Of a stretch of 64,000 bases of DNA, positions 39,933 through 49,405 are shown one piece after another. The translations under genes and the position numbers were made by a program. The notes under the pieces were generated by a model. The model was not told the origin of the DNA. It was given only the letters and a program-made list of their open reading frames with translations, and searched no databases. Source of the DNA: Microbacterium sp. 3J1 (lineage in GTDB: Bacteria; Actinomycetota; Actinomycetes; Actinomycetales; Microbacteriaceae); assembly GCF_001049495.1 (NCBI RefSeq), contig NZ_CDWI01000005.1, positions 1 to 64,000 of the forward strand. Reading direction: 5' to 3'. The number at the start of each line of letters is the position of its first letter. The stretch's first letter is position 1.

Positions 39933-41177
39933 TCACGTCTCCAGAAGCCTGAACTCCGGCGTGGTGTAGTCGCCGTTCTGGATGGCCTCGCTGGGGCCGT
40001 AGAGCCGCAGGATCAGGTAGCAGTCCTTCTCGGGGATGGGAAGGAAGTGCGGGTCTTCGGCGTGCGCCTCGACATCCGAGCTGAGCAGGACGGAGTAGGT
40101 GCCGTCGTCGTTCGGGGGCAGGGTGCGGTCGCCCCGACTGTGCCTGTTGATGCTGTTGTGCGCCATGAGTCGGTCGTCTTCGCCGTATACGGTGATCGAC
40201 CAGAACTCGGACACATCGGGGGCCGGGAACGTGGCGTGATACTCGCGGCCATCCGAGCCGTTGATGTACGCGCCGCCGACGGACTCGATCTTCACGTACA
40301 CGGACTCCACCGGAGGCAGACCCCACTGACCGACCAGGGTTCCCACATCGAACAGGTCACGGGGAGCGTGCTGCAGCTCCTCGCGGGTGCCGAGGACTCC
40401 TTTCGAGCTCGTCACAGTGGGCACGAGCTCTTTCAGGTGCTGCATCCCCAGCACTTCGCCGCGAGCGACCGCATCCCGCTGCTCGGCGGTGAACTCGGTG
40501 CGCCCCGGCTCGATGCCGACCTCGGCGACGGGCTCGATCCACTCGGAATCGGCCTGCGCCATCGATCCGTCGGCGAGAAGGACATTCACCCTCTCGAGCC
40601 ATGTCGTCGTGGCGGGATCGGGGAGATCTCGCTGGGCCGGTTCCGGGGCGGGGGTGCCGAGGTACGCGGACAGGGGCTCGAGCAGCCACCGGTCCTGCAG
40701 TCGTCGAGCGACCGGCAGGTCGTCGCCGCCGGTCGTCATGATGCGGCCCATGACCTTGATGAGATTCGACTCCGATCGGACGACCTCGTCGATGCCGTCG
40801 GGTATGTCACCGTTCCAGGCGCGGGCCGCGAACAGGAAGCGACCGCCCTTCGATCCGCGTGTGCGGGAGCCGATCATCGCCGACGTGTAGTGGCCCATGT
40901 CCATGGTGTGCAGGATCCAGTAGCGGTCGCCGTCGACGTCGGGAACCGTCACCACGACAGGCTCCGCAGCGACGTCGAACCAGCCCTGCAGGTGCAGGGT
41001 GTCGTTGTTGATCGTCGGATGGGCCGTATAGGTGTCGTCGGCGAGATCGGTCAGGAGCTGGAACTCGTTCAGCGGTTCCCCGGTCGCGATCGTCGTCTCG
41101 TGCAGGAACTCGTACGCCTTGTCCATCGAGTACGCGTACAGGTACGCGTCCCGCGCGGTCTCATCCGAGATGGTCAT
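39933..41177 (-). CDS. DUF1254 domain protein, second copy
   Basis: 414 residues with AAGGAG upstream of the ATG. Sequence MTISDETARDAYLYAYSMDKAYEFLHETTIATGEPLNEFQLLTDLADDTYTAHPTINNDTLHLQGWFDVAAEPVVVTVPDVDGDRYWILHTMDMGHYTSAMIGSRTRG is a DUF1254 domain; SEFWSITVYGEDDRLMAHNSINRHSRGDRTLPPNDDGTYSVLLSS and the PEKDCYLILRLYGPSEAIQNGDY end are a DUF1214 domain. It is related to the protein at 36035 but diverged. No signal peptide. Function unknown. Located on the far side of the MarR cluster from its paralogue. Confidence 0.85.
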   Translation of the reverse strand: MTISDETARDAYLYAYSMDKAYEFLHETTIATGEPLNEFQLLTDLADDTYTAHPTINNDTLHLQGWFDVAAEPVVVTVPDVDGDRYWILHTMDMGHYTSAMIGSRTRGSKGGRFLFAARAWNGDIPDGIDEVVRSESNLIKVMGRIMTTGGDDLPVARRLQDRWLLEPLSAYLGTPAPEPAQRDLPDPATTTWLERVNVLLADGSMAQADSEWIEPVAEVGIEPGRTEFTAEQRDAVARGEVLGMQHLKELVPTVTSSKGVLGTREELQHAPRDLFDVGTLVGQWGLPPVESVYVKIESVGGAYINGSDGREYHATFPAPDVSEFWSITVYGEDDRLMAHNSINRHSRGDRTLPPNDDGTYSVLLSSDVEAHAEDPHFLPIPEKDCYLILRLYGPSEAIQNGDYTTPEFRLLET

Positions 41178-41389
41178 GCACCACTCCTTCGGTCCGAGGT
41201 GCCCCGATCGAGCACCCCTGGGAGACCACAGGCTAGTCGGTCACCTCGACTCGACCGATGGACGGTCGCCCCGCCAGGATGAGCCGGTCGTCCGTCGCAG
41301 ATCCCGCTCTATCGCCTATCCCGGGATTCTGGTGTACTGGTGCCCACTGACGCGTTGCGGAGGGCTTCGTGCCAGTCGAGGAGGATTCC

Positions 41390-44300
41390 GTGGTGCGCTC
41401 CACTCACGTCGCCCATCGCCGTCTGACCGCGTTCGTCGCCGCACTGGCCCTCGCAGCGACCGGAGGGGTCGTCGTGAGCACGTCCGTGCCTGCGCCGGCC
41501 GCGGCCGACTACCCCGAGACGGTCAATCCGTTCGCGATCGGAGGCGGCTTCACGGTCTACGCGCGCGAGAACGCACTGATCCAGAACCAGGAGACCGAGG
41601 GCAGCATCGCCGTCGGAAGCACGGCGACGTTCGCTCCGGCGAGTGCCAGCCAGTACACGATCATCCACGTCTCTGCGGGCACCGGCGACTACGACCTCCC
41701 GGTCGTCGACGGAGACCCGACCCGCTTGCTCGTCGGCAGTTACAGCCCCGACAGCACCGGCATCCTGGCGATCACCAGCGCAGGAACGACCGAGCCGAAC
41801 CGCTTGGGCGCTCTGAAGATGGTCGAACGGGACGGCCCCTGGCAGGCCTTCAGCCGGGCCGACTGGCTGCGTCTCAACGAGAATCCGTCGAACCCCGATC
41901 AGACGCCGCTCATCGACGCGACGCATCAGCAGTACCCGGCCGATGCCGCACCTCCGACCGGTGCGGCAGGCGGCGGGAGCATCTACACGGTCGACACCTC
42001 GGCCACCGCGGTCGCCGACTACGTCGAAGCCAACCGCGACGCGTCGTGGGCCGAAGCCCAGAGCTGCCTCGCGGAGATCGCCGATCCGCTGGGAGATCTC
42101 GGCTTCCCGGTGGGCGTCGCGGAACGGGCCGACACCCGGATCGTCCTCGAGCGGCTGAGCCCCGACCAGCCGAACGTCGTCGACTACGCCGACATCGCGG
42201 GCGCCGCGCTTCTGCAGTTCTCCCCCGGCCCCACCCCGGGCGTCTCCAACCCGCTCGTCATTCGGGTACCGGCCGGAACGACAGAGGTCATCGGCGCGCG
42301 GACCGACCCGCAGGGCGCCTACTCGCCGTACATCATGTGGGATCTGTCCGCGGTCACCGGAGACATCACCGTCCGGGCCGCGGAAGGTCGGATCGATGGT
42401 TCGGTCTACGCGCCGGAGGCGTCCGTCACGGTCGACGCCGCACCACTGGACGGCCAGGTCGTCGGCCGAGACGTCACCCTTCAGGGCGGCGAGACGCACT
42501 CGTTCCTGTTCGCCGGCGAGATCGCCTGCACGGCGGACAGCGGCACCTTCGCCGTGCGCAAGGAGCTCTCGGGGATCGCGGCCACAGATCTCCCGGAGGG
42601 GTCGACGTTCACCGTCAACTACGTCGCGACGGAGCCGGACGGAGCCTCGTCGACGGGCTCGCTCGAACTCCCCGCCGACGGCTCTCCTGTGCTCGCGGGC
42701 GTTGAGTTCCCCCTGGGGACGGTCGTGGAGTTCGAGGAGGTCGAGCCCGAGACCATGCCCGGATGGCTGTGGGGCGAGCCGGTGATCGATCCGAACCCCC
42801 TGACCATCGGCGCGGGGACCGCGCAGGTCGTGGTCACCAACACGGCGACCGCCCAGACGGGCACCTTCAGCGTGGCGAAGACGATCGAGGACGTCTCGGG
42901 CGGAGACCCCGGTGCACCCGTGCAGCCGACGGTGCCGGTCACCTGGACGGCGAGGTTCGGCGGCGAGCAGATCGGGGCGGGGACCCTCGAGGTGCCGTTC
43001 GACGGCACAGTCGTCGAGGTCGGGGAGAGCTTCCCCGTCGGCACCGTCATCGTGCTCACCGAGGACCTCGCGGGCATCGCCCCGCCCGCAGGGTACGAAT
43101 GGGCGGGAGCGCACTGGACGCCCGGACGCGTCTTCGTGATCGGCGACACGGGGGTCGTCGCCGTCGAGCTCGCGAACGCCGTCACGCCCGCCGAAGCGGA
43201 ACGGTCGATCACCATCGTGAAGTCCGCAGTCGGCGACGCGGCCGACCCCGGCTACGAGTACCCCGTGTCGTACAACACCGACCCGCCGGGAACGCGCACC
43301 CAGCGGGTGCTGGCGGTGGGAGACCCGGAGTCCCTGGATGACGTCGAGTCCGGCGCCGACACCCTCGAGCTCGCCGAGATGGTCCCGACGTTCGAAGGGG
43401 AGCCGGTCGACCCCGAAGGATGGCTCACCCCTCTCATCACCGTCACCGTCGACGGGGTCGCGACGGAGTACCGACCGGCGAACTTCGAAGGCGCCGGACC
43501 TCTGGAGGGAGCGATCGTCTCGATCCCCCTTCCCGCCAGCGGCGACATCGTCATCCAGGTCGTCAACCAGCTCCGCGAGGGGACCTTCGATGTCGCGAAG
43601 GCCTTCTCCGGCGTGCCGCCGGCGAGCGTTCCCGAAGGACTGGAGTTCACCGTCCGATGGATCGCGACGCTCCCCACCGGGGAGGTCGAGACCGGCACCA
43701 TGCGGGTTCCCGGCGACGGCACACCCACCGTCCCGCTCGACGATGCCGGTGAGCCGATCCTGTTCCCGTTCGGGACGATCGTCGATTTCGAGGAGCTCCC
43801 CCCACCGGCGGTGCCCCGCGTCAGCTGGGGAGCGACGACGTTCGGCCCGGATGAGATCGTCATCGGCGACGACGGCGACCCTGTCGTGTCGACCACGGTG
43901 ACGAACGATGCGACTCTCATCGAGGGCACCTTCGCGGTGGTCAAGGATCTGTCCGGCATCGACACCGAGGATCTCCTCGTCGACTCGTTCACGGTGCAGT
44001 ACGTCGCCCACATCCCCGGCCAGCAGCAACCGGTCGTCGGCACCTTCAGCCTGCCGGCTGACGGGACGCCGGCCGGGCCCGTCGACGACGAGGGCGCACC
44101 GCTCGAGTTCCCCTTCGGGACGACGGTGAATCTCGCCGAGACGAATCTCGACTCCGCCGTCTCGTCGACGGAGTACACGTGGGCCGAGACGGTGTGGGCG
44201 CCGTCGAGCACGGTGACGATCGGGGCGGGCGAGACGCCCGTGCTCGAAGTGACCAACACGGCTGTCGAACTGACCCGGTGGGCACTCACGAAGGGGGTGG

Positions 44301-44728
44301 AGGGCGACGGTGCAGCATCCGTACCGTCCTCGACCGAGTACGCCTTCGACTGGTGGGCGGATGACGTCCCCCAGCCCCGCACGTCGCTACAGGAAGGCGT
44401 CACGATCTACTCGCCGTACTTCCCGGTGGGCACCATCCTCGAGGTCCAGGAGGTGCCTCCGCCCGCGATCCCCAGCATCGTCTGGTCGGAACCCGTGTGG
44501 AGTGTCGACGGTGAGGTGCTGCCGCCTGAGGAGAACGGGCGAGTCGCACTCCCCACGACCGTGTCGCGCGACCTGGGCGTCGCGCAGCTCACGCTGACGA
44601 ACTCGGCCGACGGCACACCCCTGCCGTCGACCGGCGGCGAGCCGATCTCGGTCTTCGTCCCGCTCGGAGCGCTCGCGGCGCTGCTTCTGGGATCCTTCCT
44701 CGTCGCACGTCGCCCGAGTCGGACCTGA
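41390..44728 (+). CDS. LPxTG surface protein: choice-of-anchor A domain plus DUF5979 repeats
   Basis: 1112 residues from GTG at 41390 (an alternative GTG at 41369 is in frame; GAGGAGGA at 41378-41385 favours the later pair). An N-terminal signal peptide RSTHVAHRRLTAFVAALALAATGGVVVSTSVPAPAAA leads into a choice-of-anchor A domain (NPFAIGGGFTVYARENALIQNQETEGSIAVGSTATF). Then come about six immunoglobulin-like repeats, each beginning GTFxVxK (residues about 383, 475, 605, 730, 845, 960), typical of DUF5979. The C-terminus has LPSTGG at residue 1078, a hydrophobic span and RRPSRT, so a sortase would link it to peptidoglycan. It probably acts as adhesin or coat protein. No sortase gene lies here. 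Confidence 0.9.
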   Translation: MVRSTHVAHRRLTAFVAALALAATGGVVVSTSVPAPAAADYPETVNPFAIGGGFTVYARENALIQNQETEGSIAVGSTATFAPASASQYTIIHVSAGTGDYDLPVVDGDPTRLLVGSYSPDSTGILAITSAGTTEPNRLGALKMVERDGPWQAFSRADWLRLNENPSNPDQTPLIDATHQQYPADAAPPTGAAGGGSIYTVDTSATAVADYVEANRDASWAEAQSCLAEIADPLGDLGFPVGVAERADTRIVLERLSPDQPNVVDYADIAGAALLQFSPGPTPGVSNPLVIRVPAGTTEVIGARTDPQGAYSPYIMWDLSAVTGDITVRAAEGRIDGSVYAPEASVTVDAAPLDGQVVGRDVTLQGGETHSFLFAGEIACTADSGTFAVRKELSGIAATDLPEGSTFTVNYVATEPDGASSTGSLELPADGSPVLAGVEFPLGTVVEFEEVEPETMPGWLWGEPVIDPNPLTIGAGTAQVVVTNTATAQTGTFSVAKTIEDVSGGDPGAPVQPTVPVTWTARFGGEQIGAGTLEVPFDGTVVEVGESFPVGTVIVLTEDLAGIAPPAGYEWAGAHWTPGRVFVIGDTGVVAVELANAVTPAEAERSITIVKSAVGDAADPGYEYPVSYNTDPPGTRTQRVLAVGDPESLDDVESGADTLELAEMVPTFEGEPVDPEGWLTPLITVTVDGVATEYRPANFEGAGPLEGAIVSIPLPASGDIVIQVVNQLREGTFDVAKAFSGVPPASVPEGLEFTVRWIATLPTGEVETGTMRVPGDGTPTVPLDDAGEPILFPFGTIVDFEELPPPAVPRVSWGATTFGPDEIVIGDDGDPVVSTTVTNDATLIEGTFAVVKDLSGIDTEDLLVDSFTVQYVAHIPGQQQPVVGTFSLPADGTPAGPVDDEGAPLEFPFGTTVNLAETNLDSAVSSTEYTWAETVWAPSSTVTIGAGETPVLEVTNTAVELTRWALTKGVEGDGAASVPSSTEYAFDWWADDVPQPRTSLQEGVTIYSPYFPVGTILEVQEVPPPAIPSIVWSEPVWSVDGEVLPPEENGRVALPTTVSRDLGVAQLTLTNSADGTPLPSTGGEPISVFVPLGALAALLLGSFLVARRPSRT

Positions 44729-44788
44729 GGCGCGAAGTCGTCAGCCCGACACCCTCCTGTCGTCACCCGGACCCAGCTCGCTTTGTCA

Positions 44789-44800
44789 ATGCCCGGGCAT
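44789..44800. promoter_or_regulatory. 12-bp palindrome before the small-protein gene
   Basis: ATGCCCGGGCAT is a perfect 12-bp palindrome, 31 bases before the ATG at 44831 and immediately after GTCAA, which resembles the GTCAACCC element. It could be a regulator site or a chance G/C run. Confidence 0.35.
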
Positions 44801-44830
44801 CCTTCGCCACCCGCGATCTAGGGTTCCCGC

Positions 44831-45169
44831 ATGAAACACGTGACCTATGGCGAGAAGTCCGTCCTGATGGGTGATGATGCTGCTGACGTGCTCCTGGAGT
44901 ACGCACGCGTGGTGGCCGACAACGACAGGGCCGATACGGTGACGCTGCAGTCGATCAGCCCCGACGGCAACACCGTCGACTCCGCTTTCCTGTTGAACGC
45001 CAGCACGATCCTCATGATCGAGTCCACGAACTCGGAGCTGAATCCTCCCGACAACACCGAGACCGTCACGGAGCTTCAGGACCGGATCGACGCCATGACG
45101 CGTCCCACGGCACCGATGTCGGAAGACCGGTGGCAGCCCGACGATCAGGACATCCCCGGGCTCCGATAG
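44831..45169 (+). CDS. small hypothetical protein, paralogue of 22317
   Basis: 112 residues, MKHVTYGEKSVLMGDDAADVLLEYARVVADNDRADTVTLQSISPDGNTVDSAFLLNASTILMIESTNSELNPPDNTETVTELQDRIDAMTRPTAP. It lines up with the protein at 22317-22697 over the first 80 residues. Mixed alpha/beta and acidic, no signal. The function is unknown. Alone in its transcript, it has a palindrome and a GTCAA motif upstream. Confidence 0.65.
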   Translation: MKHVTYGEKSVLMGDDAADVLLEYARVVADNDRADTVTLQSISPDGNTVDSAFLLNASTILMIESTNSELNPPDNTETVTELQDRIDAMTRPTAPMSEDRWQPDDQDIPGLR

Positions 45170-45185
45170 CGGTCCCGCCGACCGT

Positions 45186-46850
45186 TCAGGTGATGCGACC
45201 GTCACCCGGTCGCGAGACCCGCAGCCAGCGATAGCCGTACGCGGGAACCTCCACCTCGACCTGCCCGTCGTCCCCGAGTGCCACGTGCGACGACTCGAGC
45301 AGGTCGAGCAGACCGGTGCCCTCCGGCTCCCCCTCCACCCGGAACGCGGTCGTCACCGGCACCTCGGCGAAGTTGTGCAGCGCGATGATCGTGCCGACGT
45401 CCGCCGAGAGCGAGTGCACCAGGAGCGATGGGGCGGGCTGGTCGATCACCTGCAGAGTGCCCCACCCCAGTTCCGGAGAGATCCGGTAGGACGACGTGAG
45501 AGAGCGGACGAAGTGCAGCAACGACCCGCGGTCGTCCAACTGGGCGGCGACGTTGACGTGCTCCGGTGCGTACCCGTCAGCCGGCGGGCGGGCCACGAGC
45601 TTGCGAGGCGCGGCATCCGAGAATCCGCCGTTGCGGTCCGCCGACCACTGCATCGGGGTGCGCACCGCTTCACGCCCGGGGATGTCGATGTTCTCCCCCA
45701 TGCCGATCTCCTCGCCGTAGAACAGCACGGGCGTCCCGGGCAGGGTGAAGAGCAGGCTGTACGCCATGCGGATGCGGCGGGGATCGCCGTCGAGCATCGG
45801 CGGGAGGCGCCGGGTGATGCCGCGCCCGAACACGCGCTGCCGCTCGTCCGGCGCGAAGGCGTCGAAGACCTCCTGGCGCTCGCTGTCGCTGAGCTTGTCG
45901 AGCGTGAGCTCGTCGTGGTTGCGCAGGAAATTCGCCCACTGCACCTCTGCGCCGAGCACGGGTCGCGCCTGCAGCGCGTCGATCAGGGGTGCAGGATCTT
46001 TGCGGGCGAACGACAGGTACAGCGCCTGCATCCCGACGAAGTCGAACTGCATGGTGAGCTCGTCGCCGTTCTCGCCGCCGAAGTACTGCTGCTGGGTGTC
46101 GTACGGCAGATTCACCTCGCCGAGCAGGATCGCCTCGCTGGAGCGACGCTGCAGGAATCGCCGGATGTCGCGCAGCAGGTCGTGCGGCTCGGGGATGTCC
46201 GCCCCCTCGGGGATCTCGAGCAGGAACGGCACCGCATCGACGCGGAATCCCGAGATGCCCAGCTGGAGCCAGAACCCGATGACCTTCGCGATCTCGTCGC
46301 GCACCTTCGGGTTGGCGATGTTCAGGTCGGGCTGATGCTCGTAGAAGCTGTGCTGATACCACTCGCCGGACTTCTCGTCCTTGCCCCAGATGCCGTTCGC
46401 CTGACCGGGGAAGACCGCGTTCTTCTGGCCCTTCGGCGGAGCATCCGTGCGCCACACGTAGTAGTCGCGGTAGGGAGAGTCGACGCTGCGCGTCGCGGAG
46501 AGGAACCACGGATGCCGGTCGGAGGTGTGGTTGATCACCAGGTCGACGATGACCCGCATCCCGCGATCGCGTGCCGTGCGGATCACCTCGACGAGGTCGC
46601 CGTGGGTGCCGAGACGCGAGTCGACGCCGTAGAAGTCGCTGACGTCGTAGCCGTCGTCCCGATCAGGGGTCGGGTAGAAGGGCATCAGCCACAGGCACGT
46701 CACGCCCAGCTGTGAGAGATAGTCGATCCGCTGCGCCAGCCCCTGCAGGTCGCCGATGCCGTCGCCGTTCGAATCGAGGAAGGTCTCGACATCGAGGCAG
46801 TAGATCACCGCGGTCTTCCACCAGAGGTCGCTCGTATCGGTGATCTTCAC
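45186..46850 (-). CDS. alpha-amylase family protein (trehalose synthase-like)
   Basis: 554 residues from a GTG at 46850 that overlaps the stop of the LLM gene. GH13 TIM barrel: WWKTAVIYCLDVETFLDSNGDGIGDLQGLAQRIDYLSQLGVTCLWLMPFYPTPDRDDGYDVSDF, DLVINHTSDRHPWF, GISGFRVDAVPFLLE (nucleophile Asp), AILLGEVNLPY (acid-base Glu) and FLRNHDELTLD (third Asp). The layout is that of trehalose synthase or a glucosyltransferase of that subfamily. It would rearrange maltose or act on an alpha-glucan in the cytoplasm. The PMQWSADRNGGFSDA motif fits GH13 subfamily 16. Confidence 0.87.
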   Translation of the reverse strand: MKITDTSDLWWKTAVIYCLDVETFLDSNGDGIGDLQGLAQRIDYLSQLGVTCLWLMPFYPTPDRDDGYDVSDFYGVDSRLGTHGDLVEVIRTARDRGMRVIVDLVINHTSDRHPWFLSATRSVDSPYRDYYVWRTDAPPKGQKNAVFPGQANGIWGKDEKSGEWYQHSFYEHQPDLNIANPKVRDEIAKVIGFWLQLGISGFRVDAVPFLLEIPEGADIPEPHDLLRDIRRFLQRRSSEAILLGEVNLPYDTQQQYFGGENGDELTMQFDFVGMQALYLSFARKDPAPLIDALQARPVLGAEVQWANFLRNHDELTLDKLSDSERQEVFDAFAPDERQRVFGRGITRRLPPMLDGDPRRIRMAYSLLFTLPGTPVLFYGEEIGMGENIDIPGREAVRTPMQWSADRNGGFSDAAPRKLVARPPADGYAPEHVNVAAQLDDRGSLLHFVRSLTSSYRISPELGWGTLQVIDQPAPSLLVHSLSADVGTIIALHNFAEVPVTTAFRVEGEPEGTGLLDLLESSHVALGDDGQVEVEVPAYGYRWLRVSRPGDGRIT

Positions 46851-47812
46851 AGTCGCTCCTTCAGTGCGGGGATGAGATCGGATGCTGCGGTGTCGAGGAA
46901 TCGCGACTGCTCGGCGCCGACGTGGTGCAGGTACACGCGGTCGAACCCGATCTCCACGAGCTCCGCGATGCGCTCGGCGAGCGACGCGGGGTCGTGATCG
47001 ATCAGCACGGCCTTGCGCAGTCGCTGCGGGTCGAGACCGGCCACCGCAGCCTCGAAGTCCTCGGGCTGCTCGAGATCCCAGGTCACCGGGGGCGCCAGCA
47101 GACCGTTCATCCACTGGTCGCGAGCGATGGCGAACGCCGCCTCGTCGCTCTCGGCCACGCTGAGATGCACTTGCAGGATGCAGGGGCCGGTGCCACCCGC
47201 ATCCCGGTAGGCGCCGACCACCCGGCGCAGCGCGGCCGGTTCCTGCGCGACCGTCGCGAGTCCCTCCGCCCACGACGCCGCCCACGCAGCCGTCTCGGCG
47301 CTCACCGCCGTGGCGAACAGGGGCGGCGGCTCGGCGGGTCTGCTCCAGACGCGGGCGCGGTGCACGCGCACGAGCCCGTCATGGTCGACCTCTTCGCCCG
47401 CGATCAGCCGGCGGATCACGTCGACGCTCTCGCGGAGACGCTCGTTGCGCACGCCCTTGTCGGGCCAGCCGTCTCCCGTGACGTGCTCGTTGAGCGCCTC
47501 TCCGCTACCCAGCGCCGCCCAGAAACGTCCGGGGAACATCTCCTCGAGGGTCGCGAACGCCTGCGCCACCATCGCCGGATGAAGACGCTGCCCCGGCGCG
47601 TTGACCATCCCGATCGAGAAGCGGGTGCGGGCGAGCGCGGCGGCGATCCAGCTCAGCGCGAAACCCGACTCCCCCTGCGCCGTGGTCCACGGGGCGAGGT
47701 GATCGGAGCACATCGCTCCGTCGAACCCCGCGCGCTCAGCCCCGACGACGGCGTCCAGCAGGGCGCTCGGTGGGATCTGCTCGTGCGATGCATGAAAGCC
47801 GATGAACACCAT
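46847..47812 (-). CDS. LLM-class flavin-dependent oxidoreductase
   Basis: 321 residues of the luciferase-like monooxygenase fold: MVFIGFHASHEQIPPSALLDAVVGAERAGFDGAMCSDHLAPW, GMVNAPGQRLHPAMVAQAFATLEEMFPGRFWAALGSGEALNEHVTG, with the F420/FMN-binding GSGEALNEHVTG. It matches the TIGR03885-type FMN family as I remember it, which has been seen next to trehalose synthase-like genes. Coupled to the amylase by a GTGA overlap. Reaction unknown; FMN or F420 is the likely cofactor. Confidence 0.85.
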   Translation of the reverse strand: MVFIGFHASHEQIPPSALLDAVVGAERAGFDGAMCSDHLAPWTTAQGESGFALSWIAAALARTRFSIGMVNAPGQRLHPAMVAQAFATLEEMFPGRFWAALGSGEALNEHVTGDGWPDKGVRNERLRESVDVIRRLIAGEEVDHDGLVRVHRARVWSRPAEPPPLFATAVSAETAAWAASWAEGLATVAQEPAALRRVVGAYRDAGGTGPCILQVHLSVAESDEAAFAIARDQWMNGLLAPPVTWDLEQPEDFEAAVAGLDPQRLRKAVLIDHDPASLAERIAELVEIGFDRVYLHHVGAEQSRFLDTAASDLIPALKERL

Positions 47813-48037
47813 GCGCCGAGTCTTGCAAGGATTCTCCTCGTGCGGGAGAGGTGGACACCCGCATCCGGGCCTGCGAGGATGGGCGGCCTTCCACCGTCAC
47901 GAGGAGGTCGGGGATGATCGACACTTGCCCTGAGAGAGGGTGTTGTCCCCCGAACGGCCGATACCGGCGGCTGCGGACATACGCGAGGATGGCCTGAGGA
48001 TCACGAGCGACAGGTGGGGCGCGATGGGGAGCTCTCG

Positions 48038-49405
48038 ATGACGGCACCCGATCAGCCGGTGGATGCGCTGACCGATTTCGCGGAGCTCCTGGCGCACGAG
48101 CAGGAGTTCAGCGGTGATCGGATCGATCCCGCGGTGCGCAGAAGACGCCGCCGTCGAGGTCTCATCATCACCGCCGTCTGCATCGTCCTGCTGCTGGCCG
48201 TCACCGGAGGCTACATCGGGTGGGCTCTCACGGCGCCGCTGACTCCACCGGCGGTGACCACCCGCACACCAGAGGTTCCGGTCGGCGCCGCTGCCGCCGT
48301 CACCACGCCCACGGCCACCGCGTCGGCGATCAGCGTCGCCGGCGCCGACCCCTATCTGGGCGAGGCGGCGAGCGCGACCTGGTCGGCGACGGGCACGGGC
48401 GAACCGCTCCCGATCGCGAGCATCACCAAGCTCATCACCGCCCTCGTCATCCTCGACGCAGTGCCGCTCGCCTCCGCGGACGCCCCTGGGCCGACCATCA
48501 CGTTCAGCAAGTCCGACCATGACCTCTACGACGAGTACTACGTGCAGGGTGCGACCATCGCTCCCATGCCCACCGGCACGTCGATGTCGCTGCATGACGC
48601 CCTCGCCGTCATGCTCATCCCTTCCGCGAGCAACTACGCCGATGCGCTGTCATCGCGGATCTTCGGATCGCAGAGCGCGTTCCTCGGCGCGACGCGCGAC
48701 TGGCTCGCATCCCACGGGCTCACCGGAACGACGGTCACGGAGCCCACGGGCATCAGTCCGCGCAACACGAGCACGCCGGCCGACCTGTTGGCCATCGCGA
48801 AGCTCGCCGCCGCGCATCCGGCGATCGCCCGGATCGTCGCGACCCCGTCGGTCGTGATCCCGGGAGCCGGCCCCTTGCACAACACCAACGGGCTCCTCGG
48901 CATCGCCGGGATCACGGGCCTGAAGACCGGGAACCTCGGCGAAGGCATGCACAACCTGCTGTACACCTCGACACTCGACGTCGGCGCGGCCCAACCGCTG
49001 GCGGTCACCGGCGTCGTCCTCGGCGGAGCGTCGCGCGAGTCGGTGAACGCCACTGTGGTCGCCGCCCTCGAGAGCATCCGCTCCGGTTTCCACGAGGTGC
49101 CCGTCGCGACCGAGGGTCAGGAGGTCGGGTCGATCTCGACGCCCTGGGGATCCACCGCCACGCTGGTCATCGGCGAGAGCGCGTCGATCTTCACCTGGTC
49201 CGACACCCCGATCGAGCTGACGATGGACATCGACACCCCGCTCACGTACCGCGACGGCACGGTCGTGGGGAGTGTCACCTGGACAGCCGGCCCGAACACC
49301 GTGACCGCTCCGGTGACGATCACGGGGAGCATCGACCCGCCCACCGAGTGGTGGCGACTCACCCATCCGTCCGAGCTCGGCTCCCTGACGGATGCCGGGG
49401 GCTGA
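48038..49405 (+). CDS. D-alanyl-D-alanine carboxypeptidase family protein
   Basis: 455 residues from the ATG at 48038. Residues 1-35 are cytoplasmic, with RRRRRRR before a membrane helix at about 41-62 (LIITAVCIVLLLAVTGGYIGWAL), then a Thr/Ala-rich linker. The catalytic domain has SITKLITALVIL (SxxK: Ser, Lys), IPSASNYADAL where the usual SxN has Ser in place of Asn, and TGLKTGNLGEG (KTG). It is anchored outside the membrane and should trim peptidoglycan stem peptides. The Asn-to-Ser change may weaken activity or may be normal in this subgroup. Confidence 0.82.
   Translation: MTAPDQPVDALTDFAELLAHEQEFSGDRIDPAVRRRRRRRGLIITAVCIVLLLAVTGGYIGWALTAPLTPPAVTTRTPEVPVGAAAAVTTPTATASAISVAGADPYLGEAASATWSATGTGEPLPIASITKLITALVILDAVPLASADAPGPTITFSKSDHDLYDEYYVQGATIAPMPTGTSMSLHDALAVMLIPSASNYADALSSRIFGSQSAFLGATRDWLASHGLTGTTVTEPTGISPRNTSTPADLLAIAKLAAAHPAIARIVATPSVVIPGAGPLHNTNGLLGIAGITGLKTGNLGEGMHNLLYTSTLDVGAAQPLAVTGVVLGGASRESVNATVVAALESIRSGFHEVPVATEGQEVGSISTPWGSTATLVIGESASIFTWSDTPIELTMDIDTPLTYRDGTVVGSVTWTAGPNTVTAPVTITGSIDPPTEWWRLTHPSELGSLTDAGG

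Noticed and set aside
41309..44029. A 906-codon open frame opposite the surface protein gene
   Set aside because: Full of His, Arg and Asp with no domain; produced by the Val/Thr/Gly codons of the true gene on the other strand.
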